Of a DNA stretch of 64,000 nt, positions 38,542 to 50,600 are shown piece by piece. The notes beneath the pieces were generated by a model. The model saw only the letters and a program-made list of their open reading frames with translations. It made no database searches and was not told the origin of the DNA. The stretch's first letter is position 1, and each line of letters begins with the position of its first letter. The DNA lies in NCBI GenBank assembly GCA_936450465.1, contig OW388296.1:37104023-37168022 (forward strand), given 5' to 3'. Origin of the DNA: Gibbula magus. Its lineage: Eukaryota; Mollusca; Gastropoda; Trochida; Trochidae. The position numbers were made by a program, and so were the translations under genes.

Positions 38542-40220
38542 ATTATGTCCATGATGTCCATGAAATATTGATAGTAATTTTGTACATAACTGTTTGAAGA
38601 CTTTGATAAATATAATACATTGTAGAACATATCTTCATGGTCATAGTGGCTGAAAAAAAATTAACTCTGATATTGATGGAAGAAGCTGATGAGCATATTT
38701 TTGATAATGAAATTTGTTGGACTGAAACCCTAATTTTTTCAGGTAAAAATGCTTTTAAACAGAACTAAGCAAAAACTGTCCCCTAATGTTGTATATATAA
38801 ACCAAATAAGACGTAATGTTGTGATAATAATGAACCAAGGATTAAAACAATTATTTCTGATGGTACATTTTCATGTCCATTTGATGCTGACGGAGGTCAT
38901 CTTTGAAGATGCCTTATTCACAAATGACATTGTGTTTCAAGTTAAACTTTATGTTTTCATAAAGAGGAGTGTCTGGGGATTCTTATGATATATAGTTTAT
39001 GTAGTCACCTAAATAATGATACCTATGAAAATTTAAGCCACAATTTCGGTTTCGGTCCGCGGTCTATCTGAATGAAATTCAAAATGACGCAATAATGTCA
39101 AATCAACATCAGCAAAGACAGGGGTTTTGCATCAAACAACTTCATGGGAGTGTTTGCACAAGTTCCAATGAGCCCCTTATCATCTGAAAAGAAATGTGGC
39201 TATTTTCCCAAAGAATGACTATGGCACAAGATAATGCTATGCAGAAGTTCTACACAAGTGTTGACTTATCGTTATGTCTGCATGCTGTCCATCACGTTAT
39301 TAACATCATGTCAACACAATTTGAATACTCTGATGTTATACATTTGCTCAATACAGCGTTATCAGTAATTACGAAATTGTTTCAGTGGACTAGCGTTTAT
39401 TTTGCTGTTCAGTAGATATATATAGTATGTACGTCACCTTGTTGAGATTACAATTCATCTACATAGTGTAGCTTGCACAAGAAACCAACATATTGACTTT
39501 CAAGGTGTAAACTCTACATAGATGCTCATAATAATGCAAATGTTGAGTGTACTTCAACCGTCTATATAATCTCGGAATATAGTGTCCATATATTAGGATC
39601 ATTGTACTTTATGTACGTGTATCTCGATTTTTTTAAGAATGACATGGCTTCTATAATTATTAACATAAAGTTAATGCATTGAGTTGGGCCTTATCAAAAG
39701 TTTGGCTACTTAGAAAGGTTGTCTGCTCGGGAAAGCCACACTAGAAAACTACAGATTGTCGCGAGAGCCACACGTCATTTAAACGCCTCGTTGCCGCGAA
39801 AGCCACGATTAATTGCGGGATGATTACCGTTTATCAAATTAGCGCCACCCATTGATAGATAATGAGCTTGTTTTAAAGTGAATACGGAGCGAATCTTGTT
39901 TGTTTAGTTTTAAAAAAAGGGTCGTTCTCCTACAAAACCTCTCTCATACAACATACAACACAACAATAATTAAATTGGAACATGGTGTGACAACCATGCG
40001 ACGCAGTTTATTACTTGACGAGAAAATAGTACAATTTAGCACGATATACGTGCGAATGGTAATAGTATAATTCATCAAAAGTTTAATTCTCATAAGCAAC
40101 CAACCCCAAGCAAAACCTGACAAATTGTACTAATACAAAAACAGAAAGCACATGTACATATGAATGCCCCAATACTTCAGGCAAAAACACAATTGTTACA
40201 TAAACATCACTCCGAATTTA
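38542..40220. other. Gene 3' flank and AT-rich spacer
   Basis: No consensus AATAAA lies just after the stop; the nearest A/T-rich candidate is around 38,604-38,612. At 39,728, 39,761 and 39,795 a 12-base phrase (cgggaaagccac, gcgagagccac, cgcgaaagccac) recurs at 33-34 bases, a short degenerate repeat that recurs again at 41,283. The open frames at 38,749-38,988 and 39,194-39,415 resemble nothing known. Confidence 0.45.
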
Positions 40221-40224
40221 GGTC

Positions 40225-40645
40225 CAATTATAATGGGTGACCAACCTCGTCAGCCTCATATCGTATACTGATATATATACATATATGGTTCAATTCTCAT
40301 GGGTGACCAACCCGCCAAAACAATTCATGACATTATTATACATCTGGTTCAATTCTCACGGGTGACCAGCCCAACAAATTCATTAAACATATACATCTGG
40401 TTCAATTCTCACGGGTAACCAACCCCAAATTCATGATACATATACATCTGGTTCAATTATCACGGGTAACCAACCCCCGCACATCTCGTAGCATATTCAC
40501 ACTCCTGTTCAGTTCTCACGGGTGACCAACGCAGGCAATCTATAATCAAAATACATAGGTTACATTTTAACATATCCAACCCCAGCATAATCGCAGCATA
40601 TACTTACGTGGTTAAATTCTCATGGGTTACCACTCAAGTTGACAA
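40225..40645 (+). repeat. Degenerate ~50-60-bp tandem repeat
   Basis: 'ggttcaattctca(c/t)gggt(g/a)accaacc' recurs at 40,287, 40,346, 40,399 and 40,450, with weaker copies near 40,223, 40,506 and 40,610. Spacing is 51-59 bases. The spacers share 'acatatacatct', so this is an ordinary decayed minisatellite, not a CRISPR array. Confidence 0.8.
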
Positions 40646-42085
40646 ACATGCATGATTAAACTATCATATGCGCCAAACCAAAGCATTACTCAGGCACATA
40701 AATGCGTAAAATGAAATATAGTGTATACACAATGATATAATGCAAAGCACCATCTGAAAAAATTCACTGAATGTAGTGGTAAAATTAAAGTGTTAGTCTC
40801 GTTGTCACAACTGAGAATGGTCTATTCAAATCAAGCGCCCTTATATATACACCATGTACAGCGCCACCTATATCCCATAATACACTTTGTTGTATTTGCC
40901 GACGCTATTCGTACCTCAAGCGAAAGAAATGATATTAATAGTTTTCTTTAGGTCTCGATTTAAAAAATCACGACTTTTCAACTTTATATTTGTCACCATT
41001 CTGAAGTGGTTAGCATTAAAATGATTATTCTCAGCAACGTCCAGTATTCGGTAAAATTACATCTGACTATACAACATACTCAACATGACACACATACGTG
41101 TACATTACATGAAATAAAATATATTGCTATGGCCCAGTATGGGGTGAAAACATCAATTAAATATGAAACTCGCCTGTCCTGTGCCTTCCTACAATATGGC
41201 AATACAAAGTAAAAATACTGCAAAAAAATTTATAGTTTATTATAAACCGTAATTTAAAATTGACCAGCACTCCCGACCATTGCCGGGAGAGCCACAATAC
41301 GATCACAAAACTTTCTCATTACCAGGAACGCTAAGCTGTATTTAACCTTATTTTCTTACATGTGGCTCTCCCGGATTGCAACTCATATAAAGGTGTGCAT
41401 TTGAAAACCAAGTGAAAACCAATAAAAACCACGGTCGTTATCCAAAGTTATACTAAGATTCTTATGTTTATTGCAAAATAGTTTTACACACCATGCAACA
41501 TTTGACAACAGTTGTGAATCACATTTTCCTTCTCTGTTTTACTAAATTCCTCGTTACCGTTATCTATTAACTGCATAGATATTAGTTCCTTCTATCGTAT
41601 ATATTATGAGTGTTAGAACGATTACTTTTGGGCAATTGAGTAATGACGCCGCCATAAGATTATTAATTAAGCATTATTCAAAAATAAAATATTATAGAAT
41701 ATAAATATTTGGGTCCTATAGGCGAACATGTATGTAAAATGTTGCCATCAACATCATCAAAAGTTGATAACAGCATTAAACTACTCTACACGTTTGCTTG
41801 TTTCATTAACTATATGGAAGATATTGTTAATGATAAAATGAACATCTTCATCAATAACAACAACGTTTTTTGAAACAGTCCTAAATGTCACATTCTCAAC
41901 ATCCTGAAAACTAAATCATATTACCTACCACCACGAAGTTTGAAGAATTATAAAGGAAAGAGTGTTCTCTCCCACTCTCTTACTTACTCTCCGAAAAGTA
42001 ACTATCAAGCAGATCGAGTTGGCCTAAAATTTACAAATTAAAATTGTAAATCCTTGAAAACAGGGCAAAACATCATGGACGGGAC
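40646..42085. other. AT-rich spacer with one 13-base inverted pair
   Basis: ccgggagagccac (41,283-41,295) and gtggctctcccgg (41,362-41,374) are a perfect 13-base inverted repeat with 66 bases between. Nothing else is recognisable; the open frame at 41,006-41,212 is probably chance. Confidence 0.45.
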
Positions 42086-42089
42086 GATA

Positions 42090-42195
42090 CAGACATGCGA
42101 TCAAACGGGAAAACGAACGGACGGACGGACGGGCGGACGGAGTGAGCTCATTTCTATATTCCCCAACTTCGTTTGGCGGGGAGGATAATAAGTAA
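42090..42195 (+). repeat. End fragment of the GACG / GGCGGGG element family
   Basis: 'gaacggacggacggacgggcggacgg' is followed by 'ttctatattccccaacttcg' and 'ggcggggaggataataag', matching the right end of the element at 1,768-2,756 in the same orientation. The upstream body is not recognisable, so it is a truncated or short member. Confidence 0.75.
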
Positions 42196-43261
42196 AAAAT
42201 TATCTCAATGAAATATGGTACGGCTATGATGGCAGTGGAGAGCTCCAGAAATGTTCTTATCTTCATTTAAAGGAGAAGGAAATACTTCAGAACTTGAAAC
42301 TCTTTTAATATGTCAAATGTGGTCTACACATATATGAAGCAAAGGATGCCTATTGATATGTAAAACAGTGAAATGGCTGTTTTATTTATGCTGAAATTTA
42401 TCAGAAAACTGTAAAACATAACCCTTGTCGAGCAATTTGCATCCTGAACTACATGTAGTGTTGTTGCTAAAATTTAAAAGTTTATCGATTCATTAGCGTA
42501 ACAATGTAATTATGTAACGGTAAAAGTAGTGACAATGCACTGCGATTGACGTCCGTCATTCAGTCACATGTCATTTTGGAAACTTGTTTACAACAGACGA
42601 TAGGACCAATTTTGTTTGAGAATGCTTACTGGGTCATCTGTGCATACAAATGAGACGTGAAAATTCGGTTTCGGATGTTGCCGACTTTCATTTGAAAGTA
42701 GTAATCCTATATGCTGGGCTATAGGGGCTGAATTGCAAGTTAAGTGAATTATTTGAAATTAAATCAACATATATCGCATTCAGCACGTATTTACACCAAA
42801 TAAAATATCTTGAAACACAATGAGTGCCTCGTCATACATATAGTGTACATATTATTTGAACGAGTAAACTTACAGTTTCATTAATGTTAGCAGAATGGAG
42901 TCATTTAAGTGGTTTAGAAAATATTTCTTAACCTCAAATTACTTAGCCGATTGTAGCCTACGTACACTGAAGGCGCACATCTTATTATCATCACACTAAT
43001 GGTACTTGCTATTTTAAGGGCGTTAGACGAACTCTTTCTTAGCGAAATAATTATTTACTAGAGACAAAGAACTATGCCGCCATTGGAAATGAATCATTAA
43101 TATGTTTTTGTTGAAACAATGGTAAAAAAAAAGGTCTGATACATCTGAAGTATGTCTATGGAAGGATCTATGTGTACGGGGATAAACACACCGTGTTAAC
43201 GTTGTCGATTATCGATAATATTTGCAGATCTCTCTTGTAAGTGACATGGATTTTTATTTCA
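42196..43261. other. AT-rich spacer
   Basis: Near 42,945-43,005 a stretch 'agccgattgtagcctacgtacactgaaggcgcacatcttattatcatcacactaatgg' (written here only by its edges agccgattgtag and cactaatgg) is related to the repeat paragraphs at 44,530, 45,190 and 45,520. No gene is seen. Confidence 0.45.
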
Positions 43262-43720
43262 TCAGGGCTGTAAGGCCAGCTGGGCTTATGGCATCGCCCG
43301 TTGTGCGGCCGCGTCCGTCCCTCAGTCGTTAGACCATAAACTTTTCATACTTCCGACTTTTCCTCCTGAACCGCAAAACCCCCAAAGCTGAAGTTTTGTG
43401 GGGAGGTACCTTGCACCTAGGGGATCAAAGTTTGTTCATTTGAACTTAACCATCCATGAAATATGGGCGTGGCAGGCATTAGAGAGAAACTTTAAACGAC
43501 TTTCTTCTCCGGAACCAGTTGACATAAGAGGATGACATTTTCGAATTAAAAGTTTTATTACATATACAATTTTATTTGTTCTTTTGTTCCTGACCCCATG
43601 TCGAATATGGATGTGACAGGGGGTCCACCCTAAAATCTTTAAAAGACTTCTTCTTCAAATTTGATACAGAGAGCTAAAATTTTCACATTTTAACAAGCTG
43701 GGTCTAATCATGCCGCTCTC
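43262..43720 (+). repeat. Dispersed repeat element, opposite orientation to 36,838-37,350
   Basis: The start 'catcagggctgtaaggcc' then 'ggcttatggcatcgcc' and 'gcgtccgtccctcagtcg' matches, reversed, the end of the 36,838-37,350 element. The body contains 'tcttctccggaaccagttg' and 'ttcttcttcaaatttgatac' phrases spaced like decayed tandem units. No coding frame. Confidence 0.7.
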
Positions 43721-44089
43721 ATATCTAAACATGTATATCTTAGCAAATTTGCTATGCGTTGTCGTGATTGTTTAGCAGAGTGTGTAAAAACCAAAATGCA
43801 GAAAGGTAAATGATAATTCTTTTGTTGTGTTAATCCCTCAATCAGTTCATATCATTCACCACGATGACATATAATGATGATTGAACAAATGTTGACAGTA
43901 AGTGAATTCTATCGAATGTAGATGGGGAACGCATAATCTCAAATCATGAGACAAACAGTGAAAAAATACATTTATAACTAAACTGTAAACAAAGTAAACA
44001 TTCCTTCCTCTTTCTCCCTCAAAGCCAGACAAAATTGAAATGTAGGTGATACCACCATTAAAAGGCACATCTACATGATATGGAATGTC

Positions 44090-44335
44090 AGAAAAACCAA
44101 ATTTGATGAGGATTTGTTAAGTAGTTTTGGAGTTATGCTCAGACGCCAACGCCAACGCCAACGCCAACGCCAGTGAGAATGACAATGACAATGCCAACAC
44201 CAACGGAAACTCAAACAAAACCATTAATACTTTAAAGGCATAACATGTTTCAATGAAGCATCTGTTTATTAATATACAATGCATCCTGTCCACTATACCA
44301 CACACCTAAACATTTAGGCCTGAAGAGCTAAAAAT
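44090..44335 (-). repeat. Short element with (GCCAAC)n run
   Basis: 'gctcagacgccaacgccaac' starts a six-base repeat run (44,139-44,200), and the segment ends 'taggcctgaagagctaaaaat', the same type of end as at 37,325-37,346. It is a small member of the same class of dispersed elements. A minus-strand frame with LALALA is just the hexamer translated. Confidence 0.65.
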
Positions 44336-44509
44336 CGGAATATGTTTATTAGTTATCATCAATGTTAAATTGTTGCTAAAATACGCTTACACAGTGATAT
44401 TATTAATAAACTAATTAGGTGTACACATATATAATTATCTACAAACGTTATTTTTCAAATTTAATAAATATTAGCAAAATCATTCAAGCCTTAAAGGAAA
44501 GATTGTGTA

Positions 44510-46070
44510 AGCTCCATTAACTTATTCGAATGTAAGCTAAGCTCCATACACTGAGGGCGCCCATCCAATTACCATCATACTACTGATTCATGACGATGCA
44601 CAGAGTTCACACTATATTAGTAAATTTCCCCAAAACCTGTTTTTTCCCTTTAGAACTATTTCTGTGGCACTTTTTATAATACAATATAATACTGTGATAT
44701 AGCTATATAGTATACTCTTCGCACACTGCTTCAATTTGATGTGTACAGTATAACCCAGTAAAAAAAGTATTTTGATTATGATTTTATTCTTTCCTTTAAT
44801 TTGTTATTGAAATGCTAAATAATATACCAGTGTTGATACCATAGACGTCCGAACCTGCATCTTAATTATGTTGATGAATATATATCAGAGGTAATCAGAG
44901 TGGGCCAATTTATATAAAATTTGCTTTGCTCAATCAAATCTATTATACTCAGTCACATAAAGTATGTCTAATGAAGTATTTACGTACAGGTTTAGACAAA
45001 CCAAATCAACGTTTAGAATTAATCTATTATACCCCCACCCCTCCGCCCCTGGCTAGTGCTGAAGTTGTTGTTCATCTACTTATTAAGTGTACATTTTGAA
45101 CAAGTCTCTGAGTTAGTTTCTTAAATGTATATTAGCTGAGTGAACCATTCAAGTGTTAAGAAGACGAATTTCTAACCTCCAATACTTATCCGAATGTAAA
45201 CTAAGCTCCATGCACTGAAGACGTACATTCTGTTATCATCATATTAGTTAAGACCATGCAAAGAGTTCGCAGTTTTATGTCTTAGTGAAATAAACCCAAC
45301 TATTGTACCAAGGGTTGAACGTGGATATTGTTAATAAAGAAATGAACAATATGTTAATATAATTCGATAGTGGATACGATTATTATACTTTAGCAGAATA
45401 ACAGCATTTTGTTTATGCTTATAGTTTACAATAGAGGTTAGCAGAAAGAATGTATTCAATCCAGGGCTCTAAATGATTCAATTGGAAAGAGACGATTTGG
45501 TAACCTCCAATACGTATTCGAATGTACACTGAGCTCCATACACTGAAGGCGTACATCTTATTACCATCAAACTAATGATTCATTGCGATGCAAGGAGTTC
45601 ACACTTTTGATAAATTTGCCCAAAACGTGTTTTTTTTCATGAATCGAACCTTTATAATTATTGCTGTGGCATATTTTAATACACGATGTCACACAAATAT
45701 TCTACTGTGATATAATCCTAATAGTATCTTTATATATATCTTTATATATATCTTTTCGCACACTGCTTCAATTTGATGTACACAATGTAACCCAGTAAAA
45801 CAAAATAATATATTTTATTTTGATTATGATAGATTATTTAATTCTTTCCATTGATTTGTTAGTGAATGGCTAAATAATATACCAGTGTTGTTACAATAGA
45901 TTTGCAAACTTGTATCTTACATTATGTTGATGAATATATACCAGAAATAATCAGAGTGAGCCGATTTAAATTTTTATAAACTTTGTTTTGCTCAATCAAA
46001 TCTGATATACTCAGTCACACAAAGTATATCCAAGGAAGTATTTTTTGTTTAGGTTTAGACACACCATGTC
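44510..46070 (+). repeat. Diverged tandem duplication, ~1.04-kb offset
   Basis: The segment 44,520-45,000 resembles 45,520-46,060 in order: 'gcacactgcttcaatttgatgt' is at 44,721 and 45,758 (offset 1,037), followed in both by 'aacccagtaaaa', 'aataataccagtgttg'-type and 'tactcagtcaca' sequence. The short 'cactgaaggcg.acat' paragraph occurs again at about 45,215 and at 42,975. It is AT-rich with no coding frame; probably an old duplication or a decayed repeat. Confidence 0.7.
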
Positions 46071-46142
46071 ATTTATCAAAAATATTCTTATGCTATGTGA
46101 ATTCAAAAGCCCAGTCAAATGAAAAACAACATTGAATGAAAC

Positions 46143-46369
46143 CAGGGCCGTGTTCAAGAGAGGTTTCAAAAGTAATTACTCAATTAGCGATTACTTTTAA
46201 ACCTCTCTTGAACGCGATTGGTCAATGTAGCGTTACGTAGCAAGGCGAGCAAACTTCGTGGAATTTGCACCGTGTCATTCAGGAGCGAATGAGCGCTACT
46301 TGAGCGCTACATTGAGCCATCAATGAGCGATTATAAGCGCTCGGATCGCTGTTATTGAACGGAGTCCAG
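46143..46369. mobile_element. Possible small MITE with strong hairpin
   Basis: 46,151-46,214 folds into a near-perfect hairpin: gttcaagagaggttt and aaacctctcttgaac, extended by aaaagtaat/attactttt. The ends cagggccgtgttcaa (46,143) and, reversed, ctggactccgttcaa (46,369) agree at 10 of 15 positions. 'gagcgctac' type words recur between. No clear target duplication was seen, so the element boundaries are tentative. Confidence 0.5.
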
Positions 46370-46955
46370 TATTGACTCTTACGACAGATACAGGTCGACA
46401 TGTGACATGTGATTTTCGTCTTCGATTCAAACATGCGCACTTAATGTATAGAGTTATCACTTTTATCGCTTTATCGCTCTTCCATTTATACGATGATGTA
46501 ACGTTGTGGAGCTTCACCACATGGTTCAAAGTGTGCAAGAAAGTATGTGATTAAAATTGGAGCCAATCAGTTTCTCTTTATAATGATGAAAACAAGTTGA
46601 AAACCGTAATATATGAAGTACGAAATGAAGTTGTGGGACCGTTATAATCTGCTCACTTGGTGCAACAAACCTCTGGCATATTTTTACAATGACGTGAACA
46701 ATTATATTGATATATTATAGCTAAAATCACACAGCTGAATTAAAACACAATGTGAAAAATTTTATTGTTTATTTTATATGTCTGTACATACCATACACTT
46801 GAAGATTTAAAATAAACCAAAATAACCTTTGAGTTATATCGGAACCATAAGAATAAAATCAAAGTAACTTTACTTTTATATAATTTTTAATTCATTTTTA
46901 AAAGATAACACCCTTTGTTTGCCTATACTTCTATATTTGATGACTTATGCAGGAT
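46370..46955. other. AT-rich spacer
   Basis: Two short overlapping open frames on opposite strands (46,320-46,554) extend from the preceding element and resemble nothing. No other feature is seen. Confidence 0.4.
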
Positions 46956-46957
46956 AA

Positions 46958-47092
46958 AAAAGTTTCCACCTCGCGGTGGAAAGGGTTTCCACCGCGGTGA
47001 GAAAGGTTTTCACCGCGGTGAGAAGGGTTTTCACCGCGGTGAGAAGGGTTTTCACCGCGGTGAGAAGGGTTTTCACCGCGGTTCTCGCTTTA
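46958..47092 (+). repeat. 21-bp minisatellite with CACCGCGGTG palindrome, about six copies
   Basis: The unit 'ggttttcaccgcggtgagaag' is 21 bases, so any frame through it stays open and gives GFHRGEK repeats. That 60-codon frame is a repeat artefact rather than evidence of a gene. Each unit has the 10-base palindrome caccgcggtg. GC-rich units stand out sharply from the AT-rich surroundings. Confidence 0.9.
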
Positions 47093-47215
47093 GCTAGTTT
47101 TTTTGTCTTTTGCAATGTCGAGAAAATATAATTTGTAAAGAAGTATTTAAAAATTTATTATGATGTCCCTTTTGGCAGAGAAGGTAGCTTCTTAGAATTT
47201 CATGAACCAGTTTTT

Positions 47216-47305
47216 TACTTTTCATTTTTAGTATTTCGTGTTTCATTTTGAGTATTTTGTGTTTCATTTTGAGTTTTTCGTGTTTCAATTTGAGTTTATC
47301 GTGTT
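47216..47305. repeat. AT-rich 21-bp repeat, about four copies
   Basis: 'gtgtttcattttgagtatttt' and variants recur with a 21-base period between the two GC-rich minisatellite blocks. It has no sequence similarity to the CACCGCGGTG unit but the same period. Confidence 0.75.
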
Positions 47306-47454
47306 TTCTTCTAGGTTTTCCGTATTTTCAGAACAGTTTTCTGTGATTTCGATGAGAGGAATACAATAAACTATAAAACCGTAGTTTTGATATCAATTTA
47401 TTTTTACAAGATTCAATTCTTTGTTTCCTTATTATTCTATATTTCATTGCTATG

Positions 47455-47655
47455 CAGGATGAAAGAGTTTCCAGCGCTTGGTGGAAAGGGTTCTCAAAGC
47501 GGTGGAAAGGGTTTTCACCGCGGTAAGAATAGTTTACACCGCGGTGAGAAGGGTTTTCACCGGGGTGGAAAGGGTTTTCACCGCGGTGAGAATAACTTAC
47601 ACCACGGTGGAAAGGGTTTACACCCCGCTGGAAAGGGTTTTCAGAATAGTTTACA
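47455..47655 (+). repeat. Second block of the 21-bp CACCGCGGTG minisatellite
   Basis: About eight more diverged units, with the same lead-in as the first block ('ctatgcaggatgaaagagtttccagc' here, 'cttatgcaggataaaaaagtttcc' there, about 510 bases apart). The two blocks and their flanks are therefore a duplication. The block ends directly in satellite array 2. Confidence 0.85.
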
Positions 47656-50600
47656 CCGTAAAATTAAAAATGACGTCACTAGGTAGTATATACATATTAA
47701 CTTCTTAATGTGTTTTTAATAATAAAACTACTCAAAGGGAACCAAGGAATATTTGCACCACCATCTAATGGAACTCAAATGGAAGATTATTAAATGTCCT
47801 ATCCAATGAGGTATCTTACATGATGTTTGATAGGGAATGTGATACCGTAAAATGCAAAATAACGTCACCAGGTAGAATACATATTAACTGCTTAATGAGT
47901 TTTCGAACATTTAACTAGTCAAACAGTACAAAGGAATATTTGCACCACAATCTAAGGGTACGCACATGAAAGATTATTAAATGTCCTATCTAATGAGGTA
48001 TCTTACATGATATTTGATATGGAATGTGATACCGTAAAATGCAAAATAACGTCACTAGGTAGTATACATATTAACTTTTCAATGAGTTTTTAACAATCAA
48101 TCTAGTCGAAGGGTACCAAGGAATATTTGCATCTCCATCTAAATGTACCCAAATGGAAGATATTAAATCTCCTATCCAATGAGGTATCTAACATGATGTT
48201 TGATAGGGAATGTGATACCGTAAAATGCAAAATAACGTCACTTGGTAGTATACATAATAACTGTTTAATGGGTTTTTAACATCCAAACTAGTCTAAGGGT
48301 ACCAACAATTATTTACACCACCATCTAAAGGTACCCAAATGGAAGATAATTGAATGTCCCATCCTATGAGGTATCTTACATGACGTTTGATATCGAATGT
48401 GATACCTTAAATTGCAAAATAACGTCACCAGGTAGAATATATATTAACTGCTTAATGAGTGTTCGACCCTTTAACTAGTCAAACAGTACAAAGGAATATT
48501 TGCACCACAATCTAAGGGTACGCAAATGAAAGATAATGAACTTTCCTATCTAATGTGGTATCTTACATGATATTTGATAGGGAATGTGATACCGTAAAAT
48601 GCAAAATAACGTCACTAGGTAGTATACATATTAACTGCTTAATGAGTTTTTAACAATGAAACTAGTCTAAGCGTACCAAGGTATATTTGCACCACCATCT
48701 AAACGTACCCAAATGAAAGATAATTCAATTTCCTATCCAATGAGGTATCTTACATGATACTTGATAGGTAACGTGATACCGTAAAATGCAAAATAACGTC
48801 ACTATGTAGTATACATATTAACTGTTCAATGAGTTTTCAACAATCAATCTAGTCGAAGGGTACCAAGGAATATTTGGATCACCATCTAAGTGTACGCAAA
48901 TGTAAGAAAATTAAATGTCCTATCCAATGAGGTATCTTACATGATGTTTGATAGGGGATGTGATACCGTAAAATTAAAAATGACGTCACTAGTTAGTATA
49001 TACATATTAACTTCTTAATGTGTTTTTAACAATGAAACTAGTCAAACAGTACCAAGGGATATTTGCACCACCATCTAAAGGAACTAAAAGGGAAGATAAT
49101 GAAATGTCCTATCCAATGAGGTATCTTACATGATGTTTGATAGGGGATGTGATACCGTAAATTGCAAAATAACGTCACCAGGTAGAATACATATTAACTG
49201 CTTAATGAGTTTTCGACCATTTAACTAGTCAAACAGTACAAAGGAATATTTGCACCACAATCTAAGGGTACGCACATGAAAGATACTGAAATTTCCTATC
49301 TAATGAGGTATCTTACCTGATAATTGATAGTGAATGTGATACCGTAAAATGCAAAATAACGTCACTATGTAGTATACATATTAACTGCTTAATGAGTTTT
49401 TAACAATGAAACTAGTCTAAGCGTACCAAGGTATACTTGCACCACCATGTAAAGGTACCCAAATGGAAGATAATTAAATGTCCTATCCAATGGGGTATCT
49501 TACATGATATTTGATAGGGAACGTGATACCGTAAAATGCAAAATAACATCACAAGGTAGTATACTTATAAACTGTTCAATGAGTTTTTAACAATCAATCT
49601 AGTCGAAGGGTCCCAAGGAATATTTGGATCACCATCTAAGTGTACGCAAATGGAAGATAATTGAATGTCCTATCCAATGAGGTATCTTACATGATGTTTG
49701 ATAGGGGATGTGATACCGTAACATTAAAAATGACGTCACTAGGTAGTATATACATATTAACTTCTTAATGTGTTTTTAACAATGAAACTAGTCAAATAGT
49801 ACCAAGGAATATTTGCACAACCATCTAAAGGAACTAAAAGGGAAGATAATGAAATGTCCTATCCAATGAGGTATCTTACATGATGTTTGATAGGGAATGT
49901 GATACCGTAAAATGAAAAATAACGTCACTAGGTAGAATACATATTAACTGCTTAATGAGTTTTCGACCATTTAACTAGTCAAACAGTACCAAGGAATATT
50001 TGGATCACCATCTGACGGTACGCAAATGGAAGATAATTAAATCTCCTATCCCATGAGGTATTTTACATGATGTTTGATAGGGAATGTGATACCGTAAAAT
50101 GCAAAATAACGTCACTAGGTAGTATACATATTAACTGTTTAAGGGGTTTTTAACATTCAAACTAGTCTAAGGGTACCAACAAATATTTGCAACACCATTT
50201 AAAGGTACCCAAAAGGAAGATGATTAAATGTCCTATCAAATGAGGTATCTTACATGACGTTTGATATCGAATGTAATCGTAAATTGCAAAATAACGTCAC
50301 TAGGTAGTATAAATATTAACTGCTTAATGAGTTTTCGACCATTTAACTAGTCAAACAGTACCAAGGAATATGTGGATCACTATCTGAGGGTACGCTCATG
50401 AAAGATAATTCAACGTCCTATCCAATGAGGTAACTTACATGATGTTTGATAGGGGATGTGATACCGTAAAATTAAAAATGACTTCACTAGTTAGTATATA
50501 CATATTAACTTCTTAATGTGTTTTTAACAATGAAACTAGTCAAACAGTACCAAGGGATATTTGCACCACCATCTAAAGGAACTAAAAGGGAAGATAATGA

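Noticed and set aside
38749..39415. Two short plus-strand frames downstream of the gene
   Set aside because: There is no similarity, no start context, and composition equals the AT-rich spacer.
40225..40645. CRISPR-like pattern of repeats with spacers
   Set aside because: Repeats are degenerate, the spacers resemble one another, and the context is a eukaryotic genome.
44117..44305. Open frame with LALALA stretch
   Set aside because: It is simply the translated (GCCAAC)n hexamer run.
46915..47686. Gly/His/Arg-rich repeat proteins (GFHRGEK)
   Set aside because: The 21-bp period keeps any frame open. There is no start context, no splice structure and no non-repeat coding sequence.
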